A stretch of 64,000 nt of DNA from Eretmocerus hayati (GCA_029851415.1 CM056744.1:59111797-59175796); one strand, 5' to 3'. Numbered from the stretch's first letter, positions 52,104-63,710 are shown. The notes: a model not told the origin generated them from the sequence alone. Numbers and translations are program-made.

Positions 52104-53982
52104 TATTGTTTTCGCGAGAGAGAAAGCATTCACTTGGTGACAGGATAATTTTCGTCAAATTTTTTCTGAAAAAAATTTTTTCTCCTCTCGTAAAGCTCTT
52201 CGTACGGTCATGAAATGTGTACGGTCCTCTTCCTTCCGCCAAGATCTATCTCATTTAGGTCACAGTTTTTCTTCATAAGCTCTCGCAAAATCACTACAAC
52301 CCCATAATTTGAGCCCTCTGTCCATGTCTGTGTGTATGTATGTTGTTCCCTATCGCTCAGCAAAACTCCTCACCAGTTTGATACATCGTCCTGAAATTCT
52401 TATGCCATGTTTGGAGGTGTCTCTGGATGGAAATGCTAGATTTTAACTGCCCCCCCCCCCGATGATTATTTTCATACTTATGAATTTTTCTTCATTCATT
52501 TGAAATTTTTTTATCTTGAAAACTAGAAATATTGAATGCTCCCTCTTCAAAGAATCTGAGGCAGTTAATTAACACGTCTCTCGGCGTGCTGGAGCGATTG
52601 GTTAATGACGAATTTCGATTAGGGCTCATTTCATTCTAGCTGCTTCATACCTCCCTTATATCGGGCTATCAGACCTTCCTAATCACAATTTAACAAAATT
52701 CCGTATCAACCAATCGATTCAGCACATCGGGAAACATCTGAATCACCTTCTCTACATTTTTTTTACAAGAGAGAAGAGAATGAAGTAAAAATCATTCATA
52801 AGATGCTTCTTTCGGAAAAATCTCAAATTCCTCATTAATAAATTAAAGAGTCATAAAATACTTATGCGATTATGCTCAAAATTCACTGGCATCATCATCG
52901 CAGTCTCCGGAATACACCTAAGAAGTCTTGAAAGAGTTTGTCGAATGGATCTAGGAATTTTGCGTTTCAAATGAGATATTGTTATTCCAATTCTTACGTT
53001 AAGCGACACTGAATTGCTTCGTTTCCTGATCTAATCATCCATTTACCAAAATTCTGTATCATTCAATCGATCTGTCGCGTTAATAAAAATTAATAACGAC
53101 CTCGACGTTCTTTCTACTCAGTTCCACTCAAAGCAAATTGGAATTTACACTCCATAGTTTATTTTCCAGATAACAAATTTGTAGAAAAATACTCAATTTT
53201 ACTTGACGTCTTTAGAACAGTTTCATCCCATTTCCAATATAATCACGATGAGGGATTCCCTTTCAATTCAAATATCATTCACAGCTCAGAATACTCATGC
53301 CTGATTCATATGTTAGTAAACCAAATATATAACATATTCTTTTTGTTATTCTCATATTTCATAACCAAAATTCTGCACGTTCTGATCATTTCGATTTGTT
53401 CATTCCCGGAAAACAGAATTCATCCCCCAAATATTCTATCTATCTTTTATCTTTTCTAGTATTTCGTCCAAATTTTTCAGTCATTTCTCAATTGAGGAAG
53501 AGCTTTCATGAGAGAAGGTATCCTGTTCTGGGAGATGGTTTCGTAGTATTTAAGAACGTGCAAAAACAGATGGATCCTAGTTCTCGCAGTCTGTCAGTGA
53601 CAGGATACGCATCAACAATCTGTTTCGATAGATATCCGTCGATAAGGAATTAATGTACTGATGAAATAATTCTGCGGAATCATTCAATGACAATATTGTT
53701 GACTGGAGTTTTTGAAGAGTATCCTTAGTAACCATGAAAATTTGGAAGAGTATATGAAAATGATGGACAAATAATTTATTATTTCTTGGGTTAATGATTT
53801 GATAAAGTTCATTATTTGATAAAATTGATATTTTGGATGGATGAATATTTTAATACAAATTCAATAAGGGGGTTGATCATTGTAACGAATTAATATGGTT
53901 CAATTTTCAAAGGGATAATGTTAAATTGGTTGAATTCTTCAATCGCCACGAGAAAGCATTCTGCCAAACTCTTTTAGCAGCG
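52104..53982 (+). mobile_element. Element R: inverted second copy of the Ulp1-protease element
   Basis: It is the reverse complement of element L with many substitutions. It starts TATTGTTTTC and ends TTTTAGCAGCG. L and R flank BEL gag sequence in opposite orientations, so either two independent insertions occurred or the pair forms a composite foldback unit. Confidence 0.7.
52850..53728 (+). pseudogene. Decayed Ulp1-like protease of element R
   Basis: Plus-strand homologue of 50757-49859. The clearest part is the frame 53396-53653, with QKQMDPSSRSLSVTGYA where L has the catalytic SSCGLL segment; the cysteine is replaced by arginine. The homologous end is TAG at 53726-53728. The upstream part is heavily broken. 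It is not expected to be active. Confidence 0.6.
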
Positions 53983-54400
53983 GATCCTCAATAAAGATAC
54001 TGATCGTGATGAGGCTTCGATTCCTGCCAGTCTGATTCTAGCTGAATCTATGCATGATTCTGCACATGAGATTCGAGCAATCATAGATCAGCGCGCGCAG
54101 TACTCATCCATTTTCGAAGTTCCGTTCCATTCGATATTGGGACTGAATATCAAGTCGAACTCGAATCGGCTGGTTATGATGGGCCCATGTGTCTATGACA
54201 CTAGTGCTGAAGCTAATGAGACTCTCGCCCGTTCTTCATGCGAGCGCAAAGTCTTTTCGAGTAAACAAATCTCGTCGAGAAATAGGCATGAATGTGTTCA
54301 CTATCTTGAGATTTCTTCGAATCGCACGGGCATCGGTACACATATAGTATATTTTACTCAGAAGCCAAAAGTGTCTGGATTTTGTATTTCCGAAAATTAA
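53983..54400 (+). pseudogene. pol: BEL aspartic protease remnant
   Basis: The frame containing 54050-54400 encodes ASIPASLILAESMHDSAHEI and RAIIDQRAQYSSIF followed by ILGLNI. This matches the BEL/Pao pattern in which RALLD-(Q/T)-G-S forms the protease active site, but here the glycine position after IIDQ is R, so activity is unlikely. It follows gag directly once element R is removed. After about residue 115 the frame ends (54398-54400), and reverse transcriptase is missing. Confidence 0.55.
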
Positions 54401-54436
54401 TCTGATCTCATTTTCATCCCCCGGCCCCTTAGTAGA

Positions 54437-54781
54437 TTGAATACGGATCTATGTCCTCATCTACACGTCGTACTTTATATTAGAGGAGTTTGGGAACCAG
54501 GGGTTAGGGCAGTGAAACATCACCTAGAGAGGGTAGTGAGAGAAATAATACTTACCTTGGAGGAATTTTCGGCAGTCCTAGACCAAGCAGAGACATGTAT
54601 CAACTCCAGGTCTCTCGTACCCCTCAGTGATGGTCTCTCTGATCCAAAGACCCTAATAGCAGCTTATGCCAGTATATCAGGCGAATCATCCCTCATGCTC
54701 ATCAAAAACATGGGTACTGACGACGAGATATCAACTCTTTGTCACTGGGAAATTATTACTCAAATAGTCCCACAACTTTAG
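54437..54781 (+). pseudogene. pol: BEL integrase C-terminal fragment
   Basis: The 114-codon frame has GVWEPGVRAVKHHLERVVRE, then LTLEEFSAVLDQAETCINSR and PLSDGLSDPKTL. This sequence order is diagnostic for the C-terminal part of BEL/Pao integrases (GLWEAGVKSAK, CLNSRPL, PLSDDPND in typical members). It starts only about 40 bp after the protease remnant ends, so RT, RNase H and most of integrase have been deleted. The region following 54781 is degenerate. Confidence 0.75.
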
Positions 54782-55160
54782 GATAGTGGGCCCCAGCAAC
54801 AGCGGTATGATCAAGATTGCCCCTGGCTGGATGGTCATATGATGTTCACATCAAATTCTACATTACTTCAAGAACTCAGTTACACTCAATCGTCAAGTCT
54901 ATTGCAGCCGACGGAAGAAGGTGAGTGAAAAGTGCTTCCGAGTAATTCAAAAGTGAAGTGCACAAAGTCAACGATGAATTGAATATTTACTATTATGATC
55001 AATTTTTGATTTTCTATTCATGGAATCAGTGGGCCATCTTGATTATTTCCTCAAGGTAGAATTGAATAATGACTATATACTTTTCGCTACAAGTGAACCC
55101 TTATTCTTTCCACACTTTTATGAAATCCTCTGTTTATTTCGATGGAATATATTTGTCTCC
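54782..55160 (+). other. BEL 3' region, decayed
   Basis: No ORF of note. It would correspond to the end of pol and the 3' untranslated region. Confidence 0.5.
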
Positions 55161-55173
55161 CGAGGTAGGAGGA
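55161..55173 (+). other. BEL polypurine tract
   Basis: CGAGGTAGGAGGA directly precedes the 3' LTR. Confidence 0.65.
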
Positions 55174-55524
55174 TCTTCATGTAGCACCGATCAAATAATG
55201 TTCGCGACAGCACACACACATTCACGCACACATTAGATCAGCCGTCAAATGGCAGTAGACGCTCAACCGACAGTAAATACGCTGAACCGGCACTGGAACC
55301 AGCTGCAGTATATCTATAGGCATTCAGCCGCTCGGCTATAGGCCACCGGCTCTGCTCCAGTTCAGTCAGTCATCATGTGGATCTCGAACAATACGCACAC
55401 TCTCCACCACCTCGAGCATGTACTCTCTACAAGGCTCAATATATTAGTTTCGCTAAAAATTATCAATTGGCATTCCTCTCGTTACAATGCACCATGAATC
55501 CAAAACCCAACACCGGCGAAAACA
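55174..55524 (+). mobile_element. BEL/Pao 3' LTR (351 bp)
   Basis: It aligns with 17884-18237 from its first base (TCTTCATG against TGTTTATG) to its last (CCGGCGAAAACA against CCGGCGGGAACA). The initial TG has become TC. Followed by GAATC (55525-55529), the likely second copy of the target duplication. Confidence 0.85.
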
Positions 55525-55529
55525 GAATC

Positions 55530-55827
55530 GTTCCTGAGCACCGAACCACAACTGAAGGCAAGAGTGTCTAGTGTGAATTTTATCCGAGTGCCAAGAGGGA
55601 AAAATCTCGTTGTCGCCGAAATGCACAGTAGGGAGGACAATATAAGTGTGATGCAAGACAAAAAGAAGTTACAAGATCCTTCCATCTCCATCGCTAGCGA
55701 TAGAACCAGAAAGGAGCGAAAAGTACAGAACCGATTGAACCAGATTGCAGAAAGGATGAAAAACGAGGGAAAAAATATCACAGTAGTATACAGAAAATTC
55801 ATAGCAGACGGCACGTACATGACATGA
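55530..55827 (+). pseudogene. LINE ORF1, C-terminal part
   Basis: The LINE ORF1 frame interrupted at 17883 resumes here. It reads KARVSSVNFIRVPRGKNLVV, then AEMHSREDNISVMQDKKKL and a basic DRTRKERKVQNRL segment, ending at TGA (55825-55827). This order (a lysine-rich strand, V-V-A-E-M, K-K-L, then a T-x-x-E-R helix) is the carboxy domain of L1/jockey-type ORF1 RNA chaperones. The frame joins the left half without a shift if one copy of the 5-bp duplication is removed. That is strong evidence that the two halves were one gene. Confidence 0.7.
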
Positions 55828-56126
55828 AGCTATGACGGTTCTTTTCCCAGCAATCACAGAAGAACACCCCAACAAAGAGGCAACACGTGCTAACTGCGAG
55901 GGGAACTCAAACGCCACCATTATACTGAGATGATGGACCTACTGCCAGTAACTTCTCCCAAAGCGTAACCTTACAATACTTCACTACCGAGATAGCCACT
56001 AGTCCTAGTACGCGTAGAAACGCAATCTGTCGTGAACCCAATGGTGCTAATTGTATTGACTCAAAATATTCTGTATCTGTTGATTGTTCTGACCCTCCTC
56101 ACAATGAAGTAAAAAGCATCAGTAGG

Positions 56127-56920
56127 AAAAATTGCACTATCGCGTTCTGGAACCTACGCGGCTATAATAATTGAACGGATCTACCTCATGAATACGCACG
56201 TGTATTACTTGATAATTGTATTGTTCTCTGTTCTCCAGAATCATGGGAGACACATAAGATCTTGAAAACCCCGTCTCTGATAGACAAGTACAAAATTTAC
56301 GATGTTTCTGCGAAGAAGAATAGAGTCAAAGGCAGAGCAACCAGAGGGCTAGGAATATCTTTCGATCAGCACCGAATACATAACATGACAATGTGTGAAG
56401 CAGAAGCTTTTTCACTGCAGTTTCGGGGCTCGTTGGTGGAAAGGCGTGTCTGATTATCAACGTGTACCTCAACCCACTCGACTCCAACTCAGACTTCGAT
56501 ATGGAACTGGAAAGACTTTCTTCCTTTTTGAAACGAAAAATAGACGACTTCAATGGAATTATTCTCGTTACGGGCGATTCCAACACACGGATCGGCAACT
56601 CAAACCAAGTTGCAGACGAAGACTCATTAGAAGGCTCAGCATTTATCAATCACGAATGGTCGGGGATTCATTCCGGAACAAGCAGGGGTCTGCCATGGTT
56701 AAATATTTTGAAAACCTTGAATTGACAATTCCAAATGACCGAAGCCTCTGAGACAGCAAAGGAGACTTTACTTTTGTTAGGAAGAGGGGAACGAGTTCAA
56801 TTGACCACATATTAACGAATTTCAAGGGACTCCACACCTTTATCGATATGGAAGTACTAAATGTGGGTACATCAGATCACCTACCAGTCCAAACTGGAAT
56901 CCAAATAGTCGAGGAAGATG
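56127..56920 (+). pseudogene. LINE ORF2, endonuclease domain
   Basis: The frames carry, in order: CTIAFWNLRGYNN (start of an exonuclease-endonuclease-phosphatase domain), SPESWETHK (catalytic E), GDSNTRIG near 56575 (the G-D-x-N motif) and TSDHLPVQT near 56867 (the S-D-H-L-P-I motif). This is an APE-type LINE endonuclease that nicks target DNA. The frame shifts near 56455 and 56730 and has stops soon after the first motif. It lies 300 bp after ORF1. Confidence 0.75.
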
Positions 56921-58950
56921 CAGTCCCGAACTGTGACTCACACCAAATCCTAGACAAGCTGATATAGAACAATGCGGTCGGGAAAATCTTCATGAATACG
57001 ATGGCAGAGAAGGTCGAGAATACCAATCACTCGTTCATCAGGACTAGTGGTCTTAATCAAGCACTCCGAGTCACGATCAAAGGAACGGCCAGGAAACTGG
57101 GCATGATGTGCCAGATCGTAGTCAGAAACCATCCAAAGGCATCCAACAAAATCTGGTTTAACCAAGAGTGCCACCAGGCCAACAAAAATCGAAACTCCCT
57201 CTTACGCAGATGGCGAAGATCAAACTCTGAGACAGACAGACTGGAGTACCTCCAAGCAAAAAAAATTCGACAGGAACCCACGCAAATCCATGATGAAACA
57301 GCACATAGCGGATCAACTGGCAAAAATTGCAAATTTTGGAGTTCCAAAGACTCTCTGGTCAACGGTAAAAAAAATGTCGAGACGCACCCAGAGTGCCCTA
57401 TATCGAAAACTGCATTGGAAGAATCCTATCGAGAAATACGAAGATGACCTTCTACGATGCGAGACACCCTATTCTGGACGAGCCATTCTCGCACGATGGA
57501 ATTGAAGACGTACTTCACGCCCTAAAAAATCACAAGGCCCCAGGGCCTGACGGGATTTCCAACGCCTTTGACAAGAATTTGCCTGGTAATTGGGTCAAAC
57601 ACATAGCAACACTATTCAACAGAGTCATAGAGACGGGCGAGATTCCGGATGAATAGTGAACATCAGAGATGCTCCTGTTCTACAAGAAAGGGAACGACAT
57701 GCAGCCGATGAACTACAGAGGTATTACCCTGATGGAATCAATCACGAAAATATTCACCACGGCATTAGCAAATGAAATCAAAACCTGGCGTGGAAAGAAT
57801 GGCATCTTGACAGAATGCCAAGCTGGTTTTCGCAATGGAGGATCGTGTGAAGACAACATTTTCATCTTGCAAGCACGTGCACAACTTGAACTCGCTAAAA
57901 ATAATGGAAAGTTATATGCAGCATTCAGCGATTTCAAGAGAGCTTCTGACTCGGTGGACCACGATACTTCATGGCAAGCTCTTCATGTGGCAGGGATCAA
58001 CGCCAGAATCATATCCATTCTCCAAAAACTATATGAGGAAGCCAGAATGTATGTCAGACTCAACAACAGAGAGGAGTCAGACAAGATCAAAATAACTTAG
58101 GGAGCGTGACAAGGCAATCCCATGATTCCTTTGCTGTTTGCCCTGCTACTTCTCGATATTACAAAACTCTTCATCAAGAAAGGACACATAAACAATGAAC
58201 GAGACGTTGACATCACTCCATTTACAGACGACCTAACAATATTGGCCAACGACCTAGAAGACCTGCAGCACAAGATGGACTTGCTGGATGAATATATCTC
58301 GGAGAAAAAACTTACTATGAACAAAGAGGAGTTCAGAATCCTGAAGATTAAGCCCGCAGGCCGCCCTAAAGTAGAGAGACAGATAAAATACAATGGGGAA
58401 AGGCTAGAAAATGTCTAAAACTTCGTCCATCTGGGAGTGAACTTTCCTGCATCGAGTTTTTTCAACGATGCAATGGGAAAAGCAATCAACAAGGGAAAGA
58501 TCGCACTACGTTCGATCTGGAGAGTACTTAACACGGGAAATCACTCCAACTGGTCTGCGACCCAAAAACTCTTCAACGCTACCGTCGAGTCCACCGTCCT
58601 GTACGAGATGGGCATGAGAGGCCTATTCCACAAGGAACAGATTGGGGAAATCCAAACAACGTTCCTTAAACGTCTACTGTACCTACCCAATTGTACACCA
58701 GGATATCTGCTGCGTGTAGAAACTGAGAGCACGAGTTTAGATGTAGAAGTAATCAAATGCGCTCTCAATTACTGGATAAAGCTTTTAGACATGAAACCGA
58801 ACAGATATCCACGGAAAATGTATGAGAAGTTGAGAGATACGCCACACGATAGTAGTAAATTAACCTCCAAGTCAAACTGGTACGCCCAGCTTCAAACAAT
58901 TCTAGTCAAAGCAGATCAGGCGCTGAAAGGCATTATCATTTTAGAATGAC
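56921..58950 (+). pseudogene. LINE ORF2, reverse transcriptase domain
   Basis: It includes a linker (56992-57290 frame), then HKAPGPDGISNAF near 57535, MNYRGITLMESITKIF, AGFRNGGSCEDNIF, the ALLLLDI segment and FTDDLTIL near 58220, whose D-D pair is the RT catalytic box. Thumb-like sequence runs to 58949. From 57393 the frame is constant but interrupted by stops at 57654, 58098 and 58416; further stops and shifts precede 57393. Motifs fit the I/jockey group of insect LINEs; the clade cannot be settled by eye. Confidence 0.8.
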
Positions 58951-59400
58951 GCCGACAAAGCACTCCACTCCACTTACAACCGCTTCTATAGAGATATCAA
59001 AGATTCAGATGCTCCTAAATTGGAAGATTACCTCACGCTCGCTCTGCCGCAATCATATGTACGCTCCTTCACCGCGTGCCGACTATCTGGTGAATATACG
59101 CTGAGCTTTTGCATCAACAAAATATCCTACAATTTAAACGCGCAATAATACTGCATGGCAAGCAATTGCGATACAGGAGAGAGTTTATTACATATCCTAT
59201 TTGAGTGTCCCATGTGCAAAAATCAGAGAACAACATATCTGAAAGACGCTGGAGTAGTAGAGCTGTTTAAGGCATATGATACTGTCAGGATAAGAAACGT
59301 TCACTCTTCCATTTACGCAACATTCGAACTTAGAGCATTCATGCTCAATGACTGCTACAGCAGTCATTGATGATGCTTGATCCATTGTTCTCGAGATTCA
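58951..59400 (+). pseudogene. LINE ORF2 C-terminal zinc motif and 3' end
   Basis: In a shifted frame (59155-59370) the sequence ESLLHILFECPMCKNQR contains the H-x4-C and C-x2-C elements of the C-terminal Cys-His motif found in I/jockey/R1 ORF2 proteins. The ORF ends at TGA (59368-59370). No poly(A) tail is visible. Confidence 0.6.
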
Positions 59401-60180
59401 AATCAAATTTAGTTCAATTTTCTAGTATAAACATGAATTTCTCTAGATTTGATGTAAATTAACCTTGGTGATAGAACTATCCATCCGATTGTAATGGATG
59501 ATTTCCCTCAAACAATTAGTTGAATGGAATAATTTTAAGAAAATTGAGCAGACAGCGTAATTCGACCTTTCGCCGTCAGATGGCTGTCTCCAACACACTG
59601 TTCGCAAGCGAAACACCTACCAGCATTGATATCCACCCGGCGACCGCTCCGAACGAATTAGTTTGCGCCGAGCAGCGGACTCACGCGCCTCTCTTGGCAC
59701 CAGGAGCTCTGGTCCAAGAAATGGCTCTAGACCCTTGCAGCTGGCAACTCCTCTCCATTCATAGGAGTTTTACCGTCACTCGAACACACACTTTTGGCCC
59801 GGAGGAAGCTCCTCCGTGGCAGTGGAATCATACACCCTTGTCGGCTTCCTGGAGCTCTAGAAGTAGAACCCCACACACCGGCTATGCCCCCGTGCTTGAC
59901 CCGGAGGGAGCTCCTCCGCGGCTCTGTGGTAACCCTTATCAGCATATATCATGGATCAACCGTTCATTGGGCTAGACCGCATTTGTAATACACACGTTAA
60001 TGATGAATATCAGATTCCTTAGGCATATTTATCTTATATAACCATTTGTATATAATATCTTATCTTCAATATATTTCTATAAATGGAACGCTGTCTTCAC
60101 AGTCTTAACCGTAACTCTAACTTTCCGGATCCTAGTGAATCCTATGAAATCCGGATCCTATGAAAAATTCATTTGAAATT
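59401..60180. other. Sequence after the LINE, with a paired GC palindrome
   Basis: CCCGGAGGAAGCTCCTCCGTGGC (59798-59820) and a close copy (59900-59922) are 102 bp apart. Each contains the inverted CGGAGG/CCTCCG. The 151-aa frame 59520-59975 crosses both; it has no recognisable domain and is doubtful. Confidence 0.45.
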
Positions 60181-60181
60181 G

Positions 60182-60960
60182 TGTAATATTTCAACGATAC
60201 GTACTTGAGGGTACAATTTGTTGCTCTCTGGATTATCGCCAATCCAGTTTTGGAGTATTGTCGAGAAAATCCCTGAAAAAGGACGGAGGCCCATCAGAAT
60301 CACCTTCTCGAGGGAATTGGGCAACCATCAAATCTGGATTCGTCAGATGAACCTGAATAATTCATAATTTTGCACCAATCTGCAGTGCGTTTGTGTGGTC
60401 TTCCACCTCCAAATCTGCTCTAGACGCTCTCTAACTCTTGCAGGAGTATCCACGTATTCCTTGGTAACGGTAAATGATGAGAAAATGATGAAAAGAGGTA
60501 TCCCAGATATTTCTCATGTGGTACATTAGCGTTTACTTCCCGGAAATTCATGATTTTGCACCGACTCGCAGTGATTCGCATGGTCGTCCATCTTCAAATT
60601 CGTTTTACAGGCTCCCAAAGTCCTGTAGGTATATCCACGTAGTTCAAGGTCATGGCAAATGATAGATGAATGATGTAGGAAGGTATCCAGGGCACTTACA
60701 ATGTAGCATATTTTCGTTCACTCCCCGAGAACTCATGTTATTGCACCGATTCACAGTGATTCGTACGGCTTCTTGCCTCAAAATTATCTCTAGACGCTTC
60801 CCAAGTTCTGCAGGTGTATTCACGCACTCGTGGGTTATGGCAAATGATAGATGGATATTGTAAGAAGGTATCTCAGGTACTTTTAATGTGGCACTTTAGG
60901 GATAACACCCTGAGAACCCATCATTTCCGACCGATTTGCAGTTTTTCCATGTTCTCCCAT
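60182..60960 (+). repeat. 185-bp tandem repeat (3-4 diverged units)
   Basis: The landmark TTTTGCACC(A/G)A(C/T)T(C/T)GCAGTG occurs at 60368, 60554 and 60739, with a more diverged copy near 60925. Each is followed by GTATNNCACG and a GGTATC(C)CAG-like segment. The spacing is 185-188 bp. Confidence 0.8.
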
Positions 60961-61239
60961 CCCCAAATGGACCCTAACCCTTGAGATAAGTGTTTAGAAA
61001 ATTTTTCAAAATCCATATCTTGACGTGAAATTTTTCGTTCTTTCGATTGCCGTAGTCAAAATTCCAGAACATTGGTGGAAAACCCCTCGAAAATCCAAAA
61101 AACTCCCAAAAATGGCGTTTCTAAAAAAATCATAAAAATTTGCGTAGATTTCCCTTCGAGTTGAGCCCCTAATACTGCGTTGTTCCTCATTTCCGCGCTA
61201 TTGAGATAGCCACCAGCGTATGGTTTTAGGAGTCTCCAC
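60961..61239. other. No supportable gene
   Basis: AT-rich single-copy-looking sequence. The minus-strand ORF 61056-61280 has no motif. Confidence 0.4.
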
Positions 61240-61870
61240 ACGGGAGTGAGTCTCCCCTCCAGTGCACAGATCGACGACATGACCGATCAATTATGGCCAC
61301 TCACGAATCACGCAACAGCCCCACCCCCTTCACTCATGGGCACCACCCAGATTCATGATGGCACAGCAAGGAAAAGTTGCGCACGTAGCACGAATAAACA
61401 ATCGGAGGCTCCCGTGGGTGTAACCGCGCCACTAGACTAGTGACGTCGAATTGTCTATATGAGCAGCCTGCAGACGCCCGCCAACAGATTCGGGTTTGCT
61501 CGATCACCAGCACACCGTCGACTTGTTATAGCTCCGAGCCTTATACAGTCACTCTGTACCACCATCTTGTATCACTCACATCCTGTACGCCAGGCAGTGA
61601 ACCATATCATTCAATGTCACCGCTCTCATCGTGCTTCAGTACTTAGCAAGTCAACGAGCCCGAACCCGTATCAACAATTAACAATGTTGATATACTGTTC
61701 GCGCCGCGAACGGTGAGTATCCAGGACTTAATCTCACCAAGCTAGCGTAATAACCCGCGACCCTCACTCCTCTCAAATCGTATTGTTCCGCGCAGGCGCA
61801 ATCGTCTTATTGGAGACCGAACTCTGACCCAGTAACTCCTGAATACATTCATAACGATCCCTATGAATCA
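61240..61870 (+). repeat. Diverged LTR-like direct repeat, copy 1
   Basis: It aligns with about 63010-63710. Shared landmarks are AGCAGCCT(G/A)(C/T)AGACGCCCGC, TCCGAG(C/T)C and CACCATCTTGT. Spacing and length suggest a pair of old LTRs or a duplicated noncoding element. No terminal TG...CA could be fixed. Confidence 0.5.
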
Positions 61871-63009
61871 TCAGAGGACAAATACAGAAGTGACGAATCA
61901 TTCCTTCTGATCGTTATCTTCATTCAAGTATAGTATCTCCGTGGATGACTAGCGATTCCCCTCATCACATCCTATTATATCTCAATAACTTAGAGAGAAT
62001 GTCATATAAAGAAGAACAAGGTTGGGGATTTTGTGTGATGATCTGGGAATGATCGTATATTCCTTTCCAACGAATCAAAGTCAGTGCCCGAGCAAACATT
62101 ATCCCAAGCCATTCAAAGTTTCTGATCCAGCTGGGAATATGAGCTTGAATTGTCGGTGGGAGAACATTCGATCACCCCAAGATTCATTGATGAGAATGCT
62201 ACGTCCTTTTTCATGCATTCAACATCCTCTCTAAAATATTGAGATGAAATACGATGGGGTAAGCCACGGCAATCAGCAGTCAGCGACGAAGATACTATTA
62301 TTGAATGAAGAGAACAATCAGAACTTTGACTTGTCACTTCTGTATTTGTTTTCTGATGGTTTATAGGAATTTCAAGGTGTAAAAACATCGGTCCCAGATA
62401 ACCGCGGATCCGCGATTCGGAATTCCTCACTTCAGACTGCGTAACGGGAACTGCGCACGCATACTCCGAGATAAGAAGTTATATCCCGCATTTGCTGAGG
62501 GTTGTGTCTTGTGCTCAAGGGTGGCTATTAAACGTCGAAGATATCGAATTATCACGAACCGATCTGATGGCATACGTTGCTCTGCGAACACGTTGTTGAT
62601 GCGAAGTAAAAGTCCCGGACTGGGACTCATAATTCCAGAGCATGCTGTGGATACACGACATGGGAACGAGCACCGAGCCAAACGGAGATCACGGATACAA
62701 CAGGAGCGATGCGGACCCGAGAAACAGCAACGCAGCAAGCCAAGGAAGGGGTCAACAAATACAGCACGGCCATGAACCGTTCTCACGCCATGACCTCTTT
62801 AGGCAACATGGCGATGATGCGCGGCAACGTCGCATACGCTTGGCAACGCCAAAACACCACCCAGCAATAGCAACTCGTCGTAAACAAGGAAAGGGCCAAC
62901 TAGATAACACCACCGCCAACCGATCAGCGACGCGCCCCAGACGAGAGGTGATCTCTCCTCCAGCGAGCAAACACGCATCCGCTACACCCGATGGGAGATC
63001 AACAACGCG
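61871..63009 (+). other. Interval between the repeat pair; unassigned ORFs
   Basis: Plus-strand frames 62509-62775 (88 aa) and 62642-63172 (176 aa, rich in R, S, H and Q) and minus-strand frames overlapping them show no domain. The higher GC content near 62.6-63.1 kb keeps several frames open, so none is trusted as a gene. Confidence 0.3.
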
Positions 63010-63710
63010 CTCCGGTCGATCATGGCCGCCTGCAAATCGCGCAGCAGCTCCACCCTCTTCACTCTCATCGGCTCTACCCTCATCCATGATCGCGCAGAGG
63101 AGAAGATGCGCGCGCAGCACCAGCAACCAATTGGAGGCCTTCATGCGCGTGGCGACGCTACTCAGCCAGTGACGTAGTTTCGTTCACATAAGCAGCCTAT
63201 AGACGCCCGCTAGCAGACTGAGGCCGAGATTCTAACTCCGCTCGAGCAGCAACATCTCCTTGACTTGCTATCGCTCCGAGTCGTGTACTGTCACTGTGTT
63301 CCACCATCTTGTGTCAATGATATTCTGTAAGGCCAGTTAATAACGCCACGTTTATTTAGTATCACTGCTTCCATCGTGCATTAGCATTTGACAAATCAAC
63401 GAACCCGGCCCTTCGATAATGACAATAAACAATGGTCACGATCCAGTCATCCAGCTCCAATTCCAGTAGTTACAGTAGCAGACATCGGAACAGTCATAGG
63501 TACAGGGATTGTGAAGCGCATGAGTAAAACCCACTCCTCCACGAAATAGCCGACGCAAGTACTAAGAAGGGCTAGTTCCAAGATCGAGGCTGAACATAAG
63601 GACCATCAATCCCTCTGAAAATGCAACATCACGCGCAAGCGTAGTCACTTTGGCGCAACCAAGTCTCAACCCAGTGACTTATAGAGACATTCATAACAGG
63701 GTAAAATTCT
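63010..63710 (+). repeat. Diverged LTR-like direct repeat, copy 2
   Basis: Homologue of 61240-61870, including a more distal match (CAACCCAGTGACTTATAGAGACATTCATAAC against GACCCAGTAACTCCTGAATACATTCATAAC in parts). An AATAAACAA string at about 63424 lies in it. Confidence 0.5.

Larger units (their letters stand above)
17884..55524 (+). mobile_element. BEL/Pao LTR retrotransposon (nested host element, 37.6 kb with insertions)
   Basis: Plus strand. In order: 5' LTR, tRNA-Tyr-type primer-binding site, a 1.5-kb leader with tandem repeats, gag in four pieces, a protease remnant, an integrase C-terminal remnant, a polypurine tract and the 3' LTR. Family evidence is the gag C-x2-C-x3-H-x4-H finger (51943-51981) and the GVWEPGVRAVKHHL integrase motif (near 54490), both characteristic of BEL/Pao. 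No reverse transcriptase is recognisable between protease and integrase, so this copy is internally deleted. Removing insertions A, B, L and R leaves roughly 5 kb of BEL sequence. Confidence 0.8.

Noticed and set aside
59520..59975. 151-aa ORF as a gene
   Set aside because: It crosses two copies of a GC palindrome and has no domain; the opposite strand is open as well.
62642..63172. 176-aa ORF as a gene
   Set aside because: Competing open frames on both strands, biased composition and overlap with a noncoding repeat copy make it unconvincing.
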